Part shown: piece after piece, positions 39,319 through 48,521 of the stretch | How the letters are laid out: the number at the start of each line of letters is the position of its first letter | Numbering within the stretch: the stretch's first letter is position 1 | Source of the DNA: Massilia sp. METH4 | Lineage (GTDB): Bacteria; Pseudomonadota; Gammaproteobacteria; Burkholderiales; Burkholderiaceae_D | Assembly (NCBI RefSeq): GCF_037094685.1 | Contig: NZ_CP146614.1 | Coordinates: forward strand, 5,208,001-5,272,000 | Direction of reading: 5' to 3' | DNA: 64,000 bases | Translations under genes and position numbers: made by a program | Notes under the pieces: generated by a model | The model's input: only the letters and a program-made list of their open reading frames with translations | What the model was told of the DNA's origin: nothing | Databases searched by the model: none

Positions 39319-41001
39319 ATGCAGGGTTTCGACACGCACGAGGTCTTCAACGCGGTGCCGCCGTTCGGCAACGTCAACCTGTTTGCCTGCGACCCGGCGC
39401 TGCGCGAAGCCGTCGAGCGCGAAGGCGGCGCGGCCGCCGTACCCGGTTTGCTGGAGCTGGGGGCGGAGCTGGGCCGCGATGAGACGCTCGACCTCGCCAG
39501 ACTGGCCAACCTGCATGCACCCGTGCTCCATACCTTCGACCGCACCGGCCGGCGGATCGACGAGGTGGAATTCCACCCCGCCTGGCATGCGCTGATGGAG
39601 CTGCTGGTCAAGGCCGGCGCCCATGCCTCGCCTTGGGATGGCAGCGAGCCGGCCGGGCAGGTGGCCCGGGCCGCGCGGTACATCCTGTTCGGCCAGGTCG
39701 AGAATGGCTCGCAATGCCCGGTCACGATGACGTATGCGAGCGTGCCGGCCCTGCGGCAATCGCCGGCGCTGGCGGCACGCTGGGTGCCGAAGATCCTCGC
39801 CCGCGAGTACGATCCCCGGCCGCTGCCGATCGAGCACAAGGCGGGCGTCCTGATCGGCATGGGAATGACGGAAAAGCAGGGCGGTTCCGACGTGCGCAGC
39901 AATACCACGCGCGCCGAGCCGCTGGCGCCGGGCGAAGCGCGCGCGATCTTCGGCGAGGATGCAGAAGGCGTCTATCGGCTGGTCGGCCACAAGTGGTTCT
40001 TCTCGGCGCCGCAGGCGGACGCCCACCTGGTGCTGGCGCAAACGGCCAGGGCCGACGGAGCGGGGCTGTCGTGCTTCCTCGTGCCGCGCTTCCTGCCCGA
40101 CGGTTCGCACAACCAGGTGCGCGTGCAGCGGCTGAAGGACAAGCTGGGCAACCGCTCGAACGCATCGTCCGAGGTGGAATTCACCGGCGCCTGCGGCCAC
40201 CTGCTGGGTGCGCCCGGCCGGGGCATCGCCACGATTCTCGAGATGGGCAGCCACACCCGGCTCGACTGCATTCTCGGCTCGGCCGGCATCATGCGCGCGG
40301 CGCTCACGCGCGCGCTGCACCATGCGCGGCACCGGCACGCGTTCGGCAAGCCGCTGGCGCAGCAGCCGCTGATGCGCAATGTGCTGGCCGACCTGGCGCT
40401 GGAGTCGGAAGCGGCCACCGCGTTTGCCCTGCGCCTGGCGCGCTGCTTCGACCACCCCGCCGATCCGGCCGAGGCCCTGCTGGCGCGCATCCTGACCCCG
40501 GCCGGCAAATACTGGATCTGCAAGCGCGGGCCCGGTTTCGGCGCCGAGGCCATGGAAGTGCTGGGCGGCGGCGGCTACGTGGAAGAGGGGGAACTGGCGC
40601 GGCTGTACCGTGAACTGCCCGTCAATTCGATCTGGGAAGGGTCCGGCAACGTGATGTGTCTGGACGTGCTGCGCGCGCTCGGCCGCTCGCCCGCGGCCGG
40701 CGAGGCGCTGGCCGCGGAACTGGCCAGCGCGGGCAGTGCTAACGCCGACTACATGCGCTTCACGGGCCAGCTCAACCGGGACCTGGCGGCCGGCACCGCC
40801 GACGAGTTCGGTGCCCGCGTGGTGGCGGAACGCATCGTGCTGGCCGTGCAGGCCAGCCTGCTGCTGCGCCATGCCCCGGCCTTCGTGGCCTCCGCCTTCG
40901 TGGCGTCGCGGCTGGCGCGCGAGCCGGGCGGAGCCTACGGCCGCCTGCCGGCCGGGACAGACTGCGCGGCGATCCTGGAGCGAGCCATGGTCGCGGGCTG
41001 A
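39319..41001 (+). CDS. Acyl-CoA dehydrogenase, AidB-like
   Basis: A 560-residue flavoprotein of the AidB subgroup, longer than ordinary acyl-CoA dehydrogenases (about 380). Seen: MTYASVPALR and GMGMTEKQGGSDVRSNTTRAEP (flavin-binding loop), HKWFFSAPQADAHLVLAQT, RSNASSEVEFTGACGHLLGAPGRGI, and the C-terminal LGGGGYVEEGELARLYRELPVNSIWEGSGNVMCLDVLRA, with an Arg/Glu pattern typical of AidB. AidB is linked to protection from DNA alkylation in Escherichia coli, but relatives may be fatty-acid enzymes. ATG 39319 follows GGGAGGCAGGG; the longer reading is discarded because it adds an out-of-family 68 residues. Confidence 0.9.
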   Translation: MQGFDTHEVFNAVPPFGNVNLFACDPALREAVEREGGAAAVPGLLELGAELGRDETLDLARLANLHAPVLHTFDRTGRRIDEVEFHPAWHALMELLVKAGAHASPWDGSEPAGQVARAARYILFGQVENGSQCPVTMTYASVPALRQSPALAARWVPKILAREYDPRPLPIEHKAGVLIGMGMTEKQGGSDVRSNTTRAEPLAPGEARAIFGEDAEGVYRLVGHKWFFSAPQADAHLVLAQTARADGAGLSCFLVPRFLPDGSHNQVRVQRLKDKLGNRSNASSEVEFTGACGHLLGAPGRGIATILEMGSHTRLDCILGSAGIMRAALTRALHHARHRHAFGKPLAQQPLMRNVLADLALESEAATAFALRLARCFDHPADPAEALLARILTPAGKYWICKRGPGFGAEAMEVLGGGGYVEEGELARLYRELPVNSIWEGSGNVMCLDVLRALGRSPAAGEALAAELASAGSANADYMRFTGQLNRDLAAGTADEFGARVVAERIVLAVQASLLLRHAPAFVASAFVASRLAREPGGAYGRLPAGTDCAAILERAMVAG

Positions 41002-41019
41002 GTTTTTTCAGCCGCGGCA

Positions 41020-41049
41020 TGGACAGCCCGCACGGGGGGCTGGGATAAT
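41020..41049 (+). promoter_or_regulatory. Promoter of upp
   Basis: TGGACA at 41020-41025 and GATAAT at 41044-41049, 18 bases apart. Transcription would begin near 41056, about 25 bases before the upp ATG. Confidence 0.55.
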
Positions 41050-41080
41050 GCGGCACACAAACCGTTTGTCCTGAGTAAAA

Positions 41081-41731
41081 ATGAAACAAGATCCGCGCTT
41101 TCCGAACCTTTTCATCACCGATCATCCGCTGATCCAGCACAAGCTGAGCCATATGCGCGACAAGGCGACGTCGACCCGTACCTTTCGCGAGCTGCTCAAG
41201 GAGATCACGCTGCTGATGGGGTACGAAATCACCCGTGACTTGCCGCTCACCACGCGCGAGATCGAAACCCCCTTGATGACGATCGACGCGCCTGTCATCG
41301 CCGGCAAGAAGCTGGCCGTGGTGCCCATCCTGCGCGCGGGCATCGGCATGAGCGACGGTTTGCTGAACCTGGTGCCATCGGCCCGCGTGGGGCATATCGG
41401 CGTCTTCCGCGACCCGGAAACCCACCACCCGGTCGAGTACCTGGTGCGCCTGCCGGACCTGGTCGACCGCACGTTCATCCTGTGCGACCCGATGGTCGCC
41501 ACCGGCAATTCGGCCGTGCACGCCATCGACGTGCTGAAGAACCGCGGCGTCGGCGATGACCAGATCATCTTCCTGGCCCTGGTAGCGGCACCGGAAGGCA
41601 TCGAGGTGGTGCAGAAGAAGCACCCGAACGTGAAGATCTATTGCGCGTCGCTCGACTCGCATCTGAACGATCACGCCTACATCGTGCCCGGCCTGGGCGA
41701 CGCGGGCGACCGCATCTTCGGTACGAAGTAA
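41081..41731 (+). CDS. upp: Uracil phosphoribosyltransferase
   Basis: A 216-residue Upp that makes UMP from uracil and PRPP (pyrimidine salvage). Signatures: [55 protein letters not shown], and the PRPP-binding loop [19 protein letters not shown]. The C-terminal [17 protein letters not shown], which binds uracil, is complete. Length is normal. Two bases separate it from the Hpt gene, which is likely translated from the same message. Confidence 0.97.
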   Translation: MKQDPRFPNLFITDHPLIQHKLSHMRDKATSTRTFRELLKEITLLMGYEITRDLPLTTREIETPLMTIDAPVIAGKKLAVVPILRAGIGMSDGLLNLVPSARVGHIGVFRDPETHHPVEYLVRLPDLVDRTFILCDPMVATGNSAVHAIDVLKNRGVGDDQIIFLALVAAPEGIEVVQKKHPNVKIYCASLDSHLNDHAYIVPGLGDAGDRIFGTK

Positions 41732-41733
41732 TC

Positions 41734-42087
41734 GTGGCGGCGCCGCGCGATCCCGACTACCGCGACCACCTCCAGGCGCTGGCCGACCGGTTCGGCGCCA
41801 GTGTGCCCGCGCGCATGGAAGCGATCGCCGGCGCGCTCGCTGCCGCCGGCATGGCGCCCGGCCGCGAACAGCTGGAGGCCGTGCAGCAGGCGCTGCATAC
41901 GGTCGCGGGGTCCGCAGGGTCGTTCGGTTTCACCGTCCTGGGCGAGGAGGCCCGGCGCCTGGAACAGGCGGTGCGCCCCTTGCTGGCAGGGGAGCCCGGC
42001 TGGCCCGAGCTGGTTCCGCGCATCCAGGCTTACCTCGCGTGGGCCAGCCATGATCCGAAATCTGTGACTTATCCCACACACGATTGA
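41734..42087 (+). CDS. Stand-alone Hpt (histidine phosphotransfer) domain protein
   Basis: A 117-residue helical protein starting at GTG 41734, two bases after the upp stop. Residues about 20-105 form an Hpt four-helix bundle with the phospho-accepting His in QALHTVAGSAGSFGFTVLGEEARRLEQAV. Hpt proteins pass a phosphoryl group between a hybrid kinase and a response regulator. There is no kinase beside it, so its partner is elsewhere. Linkage to upp has no clear meaning. Its end carries an FNR-like box that overlaps the stop codon. Confidence 0.8.
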   Translation: MAAPRDPDYRDHLQALADRFGASVPARMEAIAGALAAAGMAPGREQLEAVQQALHTVAGSAGSFGFTVLGEEARRLEQAVRPLLAGEPGWPELVPRIQAYLAWASHDPKSVTYPTHD

Positions 42088-42124
42088 CATTAATCAAACA
42101 GCCGCTGCCGATATTGTCTATAGT
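42084..42124 (+). promoter_or_regulatory. FNR/CRP-type box with -10 element
   Basis: TTGACATTAATCAA at 42084-42097 matches the FNR consensus TTGAT-N4-ATCAA with one change. A -10 like TATAGT lies at 42119-42124. The box centre is then about 41 bases before the likely start near 42131, the position of a class II FNR promoter. The next gene on this strand begins only at 42482. Confidence 0.5.
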
Positions 42125-42481
42125 TACACATATGCCGACGACGCGAGGGCATACTCGCGAGGCGGGCAATTTCGGTGTTCGATGTGAAAACCGATCGAAT
42201 TGCCGTCTCCCGAGCGTGAAACGTGCCGTAAATCATTGATGCCCAGCATTAATTAGCTCAAATTTTGAGCGCCGCGCTGGGATTTCTGTGATTTCTGTCA
42301 CTTTTCGCCTGACACGAGCGATAAATTTCGAAAAATCGTGCCTCACGACGTGCTTTTGGCGCTGTATTCGGTATAATGCGGGATCGTTTAGATTCAAGGG
42401 TAGTGCAGTTTGTCTGCCATTGCATACTTGCTTCAAACGATATCACGGGCGCAAGCTCATTTAACTGTAATAGGAATTGTA
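42088..42481. other. 394-base gap with candidate structured RNA before cspA
   Basis: No credible protein gene. After the FNR-like promoter come two hairpins: CGCGAG/CTCGCG at 42142-42159, and GGCAATT-TCGGT (42165-42176) pairing with ACCGA and AATTGCC (42190-42204). A 35-codon frame starts at 42132 but has no recognisable content. A perfect palindrome GCTCAAATTTTGAGC lies further on. From 42372 the stretch is the cold-shock promoter and leader. Confidence 0.5.
42372..42377 (+). promoter_or_regulatory. -10 element of the cold-shock gene
   Basis: TATAAT at 42372-42377, with no good -35 visible. It gives a leader of roughly 98 bases before the ATG. Long leaders are a feature of cold-shock genes, in which RNA structure controls translation. 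Confidence 0.6.
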
Positions 42482-42685
42482 ATGGCAACTGGTATCGTAA
42501 AATGGTTCAATGATTCGAAGGGTTTTGGCTTCATCACCCCTGACGAAGGCGGCGAAGATCTGTTCGCTCACTTCTCGGCGATCCAATCGACCGGCTTCAA
42601 ATCGCTGCAAGAGAACCAGCGCGTATCCTTCGATGTGACGGCCGGCCCGAAAGGCAAGCAGGCATCGAACATTCAGCCGCTGTAA
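42482..42685 (+). CDS. Cold-shock protein, CspA family
   Basis: A 67-residue single OB-fold protein that binds single-stranded RNA and DNA. RNP1 ([11 protein letters not shown]) and RNP2 (DLFAHFSAI) are both present, and the sequence [18 protein letters not shown] is the classic opening. Such proteins melt RNA structure and are often abundant at low temperature or in rapid growth. The start at 42482 follows TAGGAATTGTA; an earlier in-frame start would add 24 unlikely residues. It has its own promoter, long leader and terminator. Confidence 0.97.
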   Translation: MATGIVKWFNDSKGFGFITPDEGGEDLFAHFSAIQSTGFKSLQENQRVSFDVTAGPKGKQASNIQPL

Positions 42686-42704
42686 TACGCTGGATCTAAC
42701 GATC

Positions 42705-42736
42705 AAAAAATCCTCGGTTACCGGGGATTTTTTTTT
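42705..42736 (+). terminator. Rho-independent terminator of the cold-shock gene
   Basis: AAAAAATCCTCGG (42705-42717) pairs with CCGGGGATTTTTTTTT (42721-42736) through one G-T pair. The T-run follows directly. Confidence 0.85.
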
Positions 42737-42945
42737 GCCCGGAGCATTTGCGCATCGGGCGCCCAGGCACGAAAACGTTGGTGACGGCGCATTCGCCGCT
42801 TCCGAAAATGGGCCTGCGAGCCGCATTCCAGGCGGGTTGGCGCGCTCGCGCGCCAATGCGTCAATGCGCCAAAGGGTCGGTGCGTCAGTGCGCTGTTCCG
42901 GCCTGTCATGCCAGCCTGCCGTTTCCCGCGGGCCGGGATTACCCG

Positions 42946-43854
42946 CTAGCTTTTGGGCCAGTAACCAGGCGCCGCATACGTGCGCCGCAGGAAATCCACG
43001 AAGGCGCGAATGCGCAGGGGCAGGTGCCGCCGCTGCGCGAACACGGCATAAATATCGTCATTGCCCGGCGCCGTGTAATCGTCCAGCACGGTGACCAGCC
43101 GGCCCGCCTCGATGTCGGCCCCCACTTCCCAGATCGACCGCCAGCCGAGTCCCTTGCCGGCCAATACCCAGTCATGTAGGACGGCACCATCGTTGCAGCT
43201 CATCTTCCCCGTGACACGCAAGGTCACGTTCTTGCTCCCGTCCCGAAACGTCCAGCCGCGCTGGCTGCCGGCGCTGCTGATCGCCAGGCAGTTGTGGCGC
43301 GTGAGGTCGTCCAGCGTGCGCGGCACGCCGTGGCGCTGGAAGTAGGCCGGGGCGCCGACGACCACGCGGTGATTGTCGGCCAGCTTCACGCTGACAAGGT
43401 TGGAATCCTCCAATGTAGCGATACGGATCGCCACATCCACGCCTTCGCCGATCAGGTCGACGACACGGTCGTTCAGGTTCAGCGTGACCGTCACGTCGCG
43501 GTGTTCGGCCACGAACGAGGGAATCAGTGGCGCGACGTGGCGCCGCCCGAAGCCGGCCGGTGCCGAGATCAGCAGGTGGCCGGTGGCACGGGCGCTGCGC
43601 TCGGCCGCTGCCGCCTCCGCACTTTCCAGGTCGGCCAGGATGCGCTGGCAATCCTCGAGGAAGGCCGCGCCTTCGTCAGTCAACGCCAGTTTGCGCGTGG
43701 TACGCTGTAGCAGCTTGACGCCCAGGCGCTGTTCCAGCGCGTCCAGCCGGCGGCCGATCACGGCCGGAGCGATCCCTTCGGCGCGCGCCGCGGCCGACAG
43801 GCTGCCGCGTGCCACCACCTCCACGAAAGTGGAGATCTGTTTGAACTGTGCCAT
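42946..43854 (-). CDS. LysR-family transcriptional regulator
   Basis: A 302-residue LysR regulator. The N-terminal winged helix-turn-helix is FVEVVARGSLSAAARAEGIAPAVIGRRLDALEQRLGVKLLQRTTRKLALTDEG. Residues about 90-295 form the two-lobed effector domain (GHLLISAPAGFGRRHVAPLIPSFV...). It is divergent from malate synthase, with 126 bases between the starts, the usual arrangement for a regulator acting on its neighbour, probably in response to an acetate or glyoxylate-type signal; the effector is a guess. Start ATG 43854. Confidence 0.93.
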   Translation of the reverse strand: MAQFKQISTFVEVVARGSLSAAARAEGIAPAVIGRRLDALEQRLGVKLLQRTTRKLALTDEGAAFLEDCQRILADLESAEAAAAERSARATGHLLISAPAGFGRRHVAPLIPSFVAEHRDVTVTLNLNDRVVDLIGEGVDVAIRIATLEDSNLVSVKLADNHRVVVGAPAYFQRHGVPRTLDDLTRHNCLAISSAGSQRGWTFRDGSKNVTLRVTGKMSCNDGAVLHDWVLAGKGLGWRSIWEVGADIEAGRLVTVLDDYTAPGNDDIYAVFAQRRHLPLRIRAFVDFLRRTYAAPGYWPKS

Positions 43855-43925
43855 GCCTGTTCGCCAGAAATCAGTTATGACAAATTTGCACAGATGAAGT
43901 GATTATTTGTCTCGTTTAGGTAAGT

Positions 43926-43945
43926 TTGCAGTCAATATACTGCAA
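43926..43945. promoter_or_regulatory. Dyad TTGCAG-N8-CTGCAA before malate synthase
   Basis: TTGCAG (43926-43931) and CTGCAA (43940-43945) are perfect inverted arms. The site lies 36 bases before the aceB ATG in the divergent LysR/aceB gap, so it is a candidate LysR-type operator. Confidence 0.5.
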
Positions 43946-43980
43946 GGCATCCAATTTCACCAGAGCACAAGGAGATCGAC

Positions 43981-45570
43981 ATGAGCATCGCGTTACCGGC
44001 AGGTATGGAAATCACGGGCGACATCAAGCCCGGTTACGAAACCGTTTTGACGCCGGAAGCGTTGGCCCTGGTGGCAAAACTGTCGCGCGCCTTCGAGCCG
44101 CGCCGCCAGGAACTGCTGGCTGCCCGCGTGGAACGCGCGAAGCGCCTGGACGCCGGCGAGCGCCCGGACTTCCTGGCCGAGACGGCCCATATCCGCGCCG
44201 GCGACTGGAAGATCGCTCCGCTGCCGCAGGCATTGCAATGCCGCCGCGTGGAAATCACCGGCCCGGTCGACCGCAAGATGGTCATCAATGCGCTGAACTC
44301 GGGCGCGGACAGCTACATGACCGACTTCGAGGATTCCAATACCCCGAACTGGAACAACCAGATCACCGGCCAGATCAACATGATCGACGCCGTCCGCAAG
44401 ACCATCGCGCTGGAACAGAACGGCAAATCCTACAAGCTCAACGACAAAGTGGCGACGCTGGTCGTGCGCCCGCGCGGCTGGCACCTGGACGAGAAGCACG
44501 TGCTGGTCGACGGCAAGCGCATCTCCGGCGGCATCTTCGATTTCGCCCTGTTCATGTTCCATAACGCCAAGGAACAGCTGGCCCGCGGCGCCGGCCCCTA
44601 TTTCTACCTGCCGAAGATGGAATCGCACCTGGAAGCGCGCCTGTGGAACGACATTTTCGTCATGACCCAGAACGAGCTGGGCCTGCCGCAGGGCACGATC
44701 AAGGCGACCGTGCTGATCGAGACGATCGTCGCCGCCTTCGAGATGGACGAGATCCTGTACGAACTGCGCGAACACAGCGCCGGCCTGAACGCGGGCCGCT
44801 GGGACTACATCTTCAGCTGCATCAAGAAGTTCAAGGTCGACAGGGACTTCTGCCTGGCCGACCGCCCGAAGGTCACGATGACGGCGCCGTTCATGCGTTC
44901 CTACGCGCTGCTGCTGCTGAAGACCTGCCACAAGCGCAATGCGCCGGCGATCGGCGGCATGTCGGCCCTGATTCCGATCAAGAACGATCCTGAAAAGAAT
45001 GCGGTGGCCATGGCCGGCGTGATCGGCGACAAGTCCCGCGATGCGACCGATGGCTACGACGGTGGCTGGGTCGCGCACCCGGGCCTGGTCCAGCCGGCGA
45101 TGGCGGAGTTCGTCAAAGTGCTGGGCGACAAGCCGAACCAGATCGACAAGCAGCGCCCGGACGTGGAAGTGACCGCGGCCGACCTGCTGAACTTCCAGCC
45201 CGAAGCGCCGATCACGGAAGCGGGCCTGCGCTACAACATCAATGTGGGCATCCATTACCTGGGCAGCTGGCTCGGCGGCAACGGCTGCGTGCCGATCCAC
45301 AACCTGATGGAAGACGCGGCCACGGCGGAAATTTCCCGCTCGCAGGTCTGGCAATGGATCCGCTCGCCGAAGGGCGTGCTCGACGACGGCCGCAAGGTCA
45401 CGGCCGACATCGTGCGCACGATGATCGCCGAGGAACTGCCGAAGGTGAAGGAAGCGGCACCGGACGGCGCCAGCCCGAACTACGAGCGCGCCGCGCAGAT
45501 CTTCGAAGAGATGTCGACGTCCGAATCGTTCGCGGAATTCCTCACGCTGCCGCTGTACGAGGAAATCTGA
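43981..45570 (+). CDS. aceB: Malate synthase A
   Basis: A 529-residue malate synthase that joins glyoxylate and acetyl-CoA to malate in the glyoxylate bypass. Landmarks: FLAETAHIRAGDWKIAPLP, SYMTDFEDSNTPNWNN, the catalytic region GTIKATVLIETIVAAFEMDEILYELREHSAGLNAGRWDYIFSCIKKF, and GGMSALIPIKND. Length matches the A isoform. ATG 43981 follows an AAGGAG site. It is divergent from the LysR gene. Isocitrate lyase, its usual partner, is not in the window. Confidence 0.97.
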   Translation: MSIALPAGMEITGDIKPGYETVLTPEALALVAKLSRAFEPRRQELLAARVERAKRLDAGERPDFLAETAHIRAGDWKIAPLPQALQCRRVEITGPVDRKMVINALNSGADSYMTDFEDSNTPNWNNQITGQINMIDAVRKTIALEQNGKSYKLNDKVATLVVRPRGWHLDEKHVLVDGKRISGGIFDFALFMFHNAKEQLARGAGPYFYLPKMESHLEARLWNDIFVMTQNELGLPQGTIKATVLIETIVAAFEMDEILYELREHSAGLNAGRWDYIFSCIKKFKVDRDFCLADRPKVTMTAPFMRSYALLLLKTCHKRNAPAIGGMSALIPIKNDPEKNAVAMAGVIGDKSRDATDGYDGGWVAHPGLVQPAMAEFVKVLGDKPNQIDKQRPDVEVTAADLLNFQPEAPITEAGLRYNINVGIHYLGSWLGGNGCVPIHNLMEDAATAEISRSQVWQWIRSPKGVLDDGRKVTADIVRTMIAEELPKVKEAAPDGASPNYERAAQIFEEMSTSESFAEFLTLPLYEEI

Positions 45571-45585
45571 CGCAGTCCCCTGGCG

Positions 45586-46233
45586 TCACGCTCCGCGCAC
45601 GGCCAGCGCGGGGCGCGCCAGGAATTCCTTCAGGCGCGCCTCGTCGATCCGGTGCCCGGCAATCCGGCGCAGCAGCAGGTCGATGCGGTCGCCGCCCCAG
45701 AACAATTCCCCCATGTAGCTGAACGTCGGCACGCCGAACACGCCGGCAGCGGCCGCCTGTTCCGTCGCGGCGATGAGCGCCGCCTTGATGTCGGGCGTGG
45801 TAGCCGCCGCTTCCAGCGCCTCGCCGTTCAGGTCGCACTCGGCGGCCAGCTGCTTGAGCACGGCCGGGCTGGAAATATCGAGCCCCCGTTCCCAGCACGC
45901 CTGCGACAGCATGAACGTGAAGCGCCGGCGGCTCGTCAGCGACGGTATCGCCAGGCACATGCGCAAGGCCAGCAGCGGATTGAACGGATGCCCGGGCGGG
46001 CCCTTGAACGCGAGGCCGTGCGCATCGGCGATGCGCATCACGTCGCGGAACAGGAATTCGCGCTTGGCCGGCACCTCGGCCGGCCCTTTCGTGCCGTGCG
46101 CCTTCAACAGGCCCGCCAGCAGCACGGGTTCCATTTCCAGGTGCACGCCCGCCGCTTCGATGCGGGCGATCTGCTTCGTGGCCAGCCACGCATAGGGGCT
46201 GATCGGGTCGTAGTAGAACCTGACTTTCTCCAT
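45586..46233 (-). CDS. 2-hydroxychromene-2-carboxylate isomerase-like DsbA-family protein
   Basis: A 215-residue protein of the kappa-class GST/HCCA isomerase family with a thioredoxin-like fold. It starts MEKVRFYYDPISPYAWLATKQI, where the SPYAWLA replaces a redox CxxC, and ends GVFGVPTFSYMGELFWGGDRIDLLLRRI with the cis-Pro. The known family member isomerises a naphthalene-pathway intermediate, but no other catabolic gene is near, so the real substrate is open. ATG 46233; it lies 10 bases after gloB and may share its message. Confidence 0.85.
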   Translation of the reverse strand: MEKVRFYYDPISPYAWLATKQIARIEAAGVHLEMEPVLLAGLLKAHGTKGPAEVPAKREFLFRDVMRIADAHGLAFKGPPGHPFNPLLALRMCLAIPSLTSRRRFTFMLSQACWERGLDISSPAVLKQLAAECDLNGEALEAAATTPDIKAALIAATEQAAAAGVFGVPTFSYMGELFWGGDRIDLLLRRIAGHRIDEARLKEFLARPALAVRGA

Positions 46234-46243
46234 GATGTTCCCG

Positions 46244-47092
46244 TCAAAAATGGTTCTTGAACTCGCGCAGCGCGGCGAACACGGCCAGCGGCGGCGCGCC
46301 GGCGGCCACCTTGCCGTCGACCGCCAGGCGCGCGGCGATGTGTTCGTCGCGGTAGCGCAGGAAAGGATTCGTTGCTCGTTCGACGGCAATCGTGCTGGGC
46401 ACGGTTGGCACACCGCGCTGCCGCTTCGCCGCCTCCAATTCCATGCGCGCACGCAATGCTTCGTTCCCTGCGTCGACCGCGAGGGCAAAGCGCAGGTTCG
46501 ACAACGTGTACTCGTGCGCGCAATACACTTCGGTATCGGGCGGCAAGGCCGCCAGCTTGTCCAGCGAGGCCGCCATCTGCGCCGGCGTGCCCTCGAACAG
46601 GCGCCCGCAGCCCCCCGCGAACAGTGTGTCGCCGCAGAACAGCCAGCGCCGGCCCCCATTGCCGGCGCCATCGCCAACGTAGGCGATGTGGCCGCGCGTA
46701 TGGCCCGGTACATCCAGCACCGCCAGTTCGAGGCCGATGCCCGGCACCGTGATCCGGTCGCCTTCGCCCAGCGGATGCGTGACGGCGGCGATGCCGTCGC
46801 CGGCCGGCCCGAACACGGGCACCTCGTAGCGTTCCAGCAAGGCCGGCACACCGCCGATGTGGTCACCGTGGTGGTGGGTGAGTAAAATGGCAGTAAGCGT
46901 CAGCTCGCGCTCGCGCAGCGCGGCCAGGATCGGCCCGGCATCGCCAGGGTCGACGACGGCCGCGTGCTGATCGTCATGGATCAGCCACAGGTAGTTGTCG
47001 TTGAATGCCGGCACCGGCATCACGCGCAACGCCGTGCTTGTCGACCCGGTTGGCTCAGTTGTTGGCTCAGTTGTTGGCTCAGTTGCTGACAT
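46244..47092 (-). CDS. gloB: Hydroxyacylglutathione hydrolase (glyoxalase II)
   Basis: A metallo-beta-lactamase-fold enzyme that hydrolyses S-lactoylglutathione to lactate. The metal site THHHGDH (residues 72-78 in this reading) is intact, with [29 protein letters not shown] and [15 protein letters not shown] downstream. The start is uncertain. ATG 47092 has an AAGGA site and gives 282 residues, including an N-terminal TEPT triplicate coded by a 12-bp tandem repeat. ATG 47164 would add 24 residues. The family core begins only at about residue 24 ([13 protein letters not shown]). Divergent from the methyltransferase. Confidence 0.92.
   Translation of the reverse strand: MSATEPTTEPTTEPTGSTSTALRVMPVPAFNDNYLWLIHDDQHAAVVDPGDAGPILAALRERELTLTAILLTHHHGDHIGGVPALLERYEVPVFGPAGDGIAAVTHPLGEGDRITVPGIGLELAVLDVPGHTRGHIAYVGDGAGNGGRRWLFCGDTLFAGGCGRLFEGTPAQMAASLDKLAALPPDTEVYCAHEYTLSNLRFALAVDAGNEALRARMELEAAKRQRGVPTVPSTIAVERATNPFLRYRDEHIAARLAVDGKVAAGAPPLAVFAALREFKNHF
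47049..47084. repeat. Three 12-bp tandem repeats at the gloB N-terminus
   Basis: GTTGGCTCAGTT occurs three times in a row (47049, 47061 and 47073). It is in frame in the gloB extension and encodes three TEPT-type tetrapeptides on the minus strand. Confidence 0.9.
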
Positions 47093-47197
47093 GCTTGTTG
47101 GCATCCTTGTCGGCGAGGCTGTCGACATATCGGTCGAAAACGGGGTCATCAGGTCATTGAACATCAAATTCGTCGGCGGTAATTGCCAAGGGAACGC

Positions 47198-47968
47198 ATG
47201 GATAGCGCAGCATCCGAAAAATCCATTATAGCGCTGGACAGCTGGCTTCAAACCCCGGCTGGCCGGTATGTGCGCGCCTGGGAGCAAAGCCGCCTGGACG
47301 CGCTGACGGCCGACATCTTCGGCTACAACGCACTGCAGATCGGCATGCCCCAGATCGATGCGCTGGCGGCCAGCCGCATGCCGCACAAATGGCTGGCCGA
47401 CACGCTGCCGCAGCGTACCGTCGAGACGGCGGGCCCGCCGGTGGTCCTGACATTCGATACGATCGAATTGCCGTTCGCCTCGCAAAGCCTGGACCTGGTG
47501 GTGCTGCCCCACGTGCTGGAGTTCGCGGCGGAACCGCACCAGGTGCTGCGGGAGGTGGAGCGTGTGCTGATCCCGGAAGGGCAGCTCATCATCTGCGGCT
47601 TCAATCCGGCCAGCCTGTGGGGCTTGCGGCAGATGCGGGGGAGGGTGACGGGCACCCGCTATCTGCCACGCGGCGAACTGATTTCGATGCCGCGCATCAA
47701 AGACTGGTTAAAATTGCTGAACATGGGCGTCAGCCACAGCCATTTCGGCTGTTACGCGCCGGCCTGCCGCACCGAGCACTGGCTGGCGCGCTATGCGTTC
47801 ATGGATCGCGCGGGCGAGCGCTGGTGGCCGTATTTCGGCGCCGTCTATCTCGTCCAGGCGATCAAGCGGGTCAAGGGCATGCGGCTGATCGGGCCGGCGT
47901 GGAGCAGGAAGAAGGCCGCGTCGCCGGTGGCGGTGCCAGCAACGAACAAACACAAGGAACATGGATAA
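47198..47968 (+). CDS. Class I SAM-dependent methyltransferase (YafS-like)
   Basis: A 256-residue methyltransferase. SAM-binding features are modest: [64 protein letters not shown] is the core, with the usual bin-type acidic and VLE-PEG pattern. The gene lies between gloB and rnhA, the same place as yafS in Escherichia coli, and that order is conserved widely. The substrate is unknown. ATG 47198 follows AAGGGA; the end overlaps rnhA by eight bases. Confidence 0.87.
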   Translation: MDSAASEKSIIALDSWLQTPAGRYVRAWEQSRLDALTADIFGYNALQIGMPQIDALAASRMPHKWLADTLPQRTVETAGPPVVLTFDTIELPFASQSLDLVVLPHVLEFAAEPHQVLREVERVLIPEGQLIICGFNPASLWGLRQMRGRVTGTRYLPRGELISMPRIKDWLKLLNMGVSHSHFGCYAPACRTEHWLARYAFMDRAGERWWPYFGAVYLVQAIKRVKGMRLIGPAWSRKKAASPVAVPATNKHKEHG

Positions 47969-48401
47969 AGTCGAGATTTTTACGGACGGTGCGTGCAAGG
48001 GCAATCCCGGCACCGGCGGCTGGGGCGCGCTGATGGTGGCGGGCGAAGCGCAGAAGGAACTGTTCGGCGGCGAGCTGAACACCACGAACAACCGCATGGA
48101 ACTGAAAGCCGTGATCGAGTCGCTCAACGCCTTGAAGCGGCCGTGCGAGGTGATCCTGCACACCGACAGCCAGTACGTGCAGAAGGGCATCAGCGAATGG
48201 ATCCACGGCTGGAAGGTGCGCGGCTGGAAGACGTCCACGAAGGAGCCCGTGAAGAATGCCGACCTGTGGCAGGCGCTCGATATCGCCCAGTCCGTGCACA
48301 AGGTCGACTGGCGCTGGGTGCGCGGCCATAACGGCCACCCCGGCAACGAGCGGGCCGACATGCTGGCCAACCGCGGCGTCGACGCCGTGCGCCGCAAGTA
48401 A
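47961..48401 (+). CDS. rnhA: Ribonuclease HI
   Basis: A 146-residue RNase H that cuts RNA in RNA-DNA hybrids. The catalytic acids sit in [56 protein letters not shown] and [17 protein letters not shown], all intact. Length is normal. The start at 47961 follows AAGGA and overlaps the methyltransferase end. Confidence 0.97.
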   Translation: MDKVEIFTDGACKGNPGTGGWGALMVAGEAQKELFGGELNTTNNRMELKAVIESLNALKRPCEVILHTDSQYVQKGISEWIHGWKVRGWKTSTKEPVKNADLWQALDIAQSVHKVDWRWVRGHNGHPGNERADMLANRGVDAVRRK

Positions 48402-48472
48402 ACCAGGGTCACCCGGCCACGCCAGCCTGTTGCCCGCACCGGGTGCTGTATACTGCGCGGCCGCTGCCTATC

Positions 48473-48511
48473 GCACCGTCATAAAGCACCGTCATAAAGC
48501 ACTGTCATAAA
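48473..48511. repeat. Three 13-bp tandem repeats in the dnaQ leader
   Basis: GCACCGTCATAAA occurs at 48473, 48486 and 48499 (third copy with one change, GCACTG). A partial fourth unit follows. It lies between a TATACT element (48449-48454) and the dnaQ ATG, so it would be in the leader RNA. Confidence 0.88.
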
Positions 48512-48521
48512 GCACCTTAAC

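Noticed and set aside
42132..42239. 35-codon frame after the FNR-like promoter
   Set aside because: It starts at the predicted transcription start with no ribosome site and overlaps two stable hairpins; RNA seems more likely.
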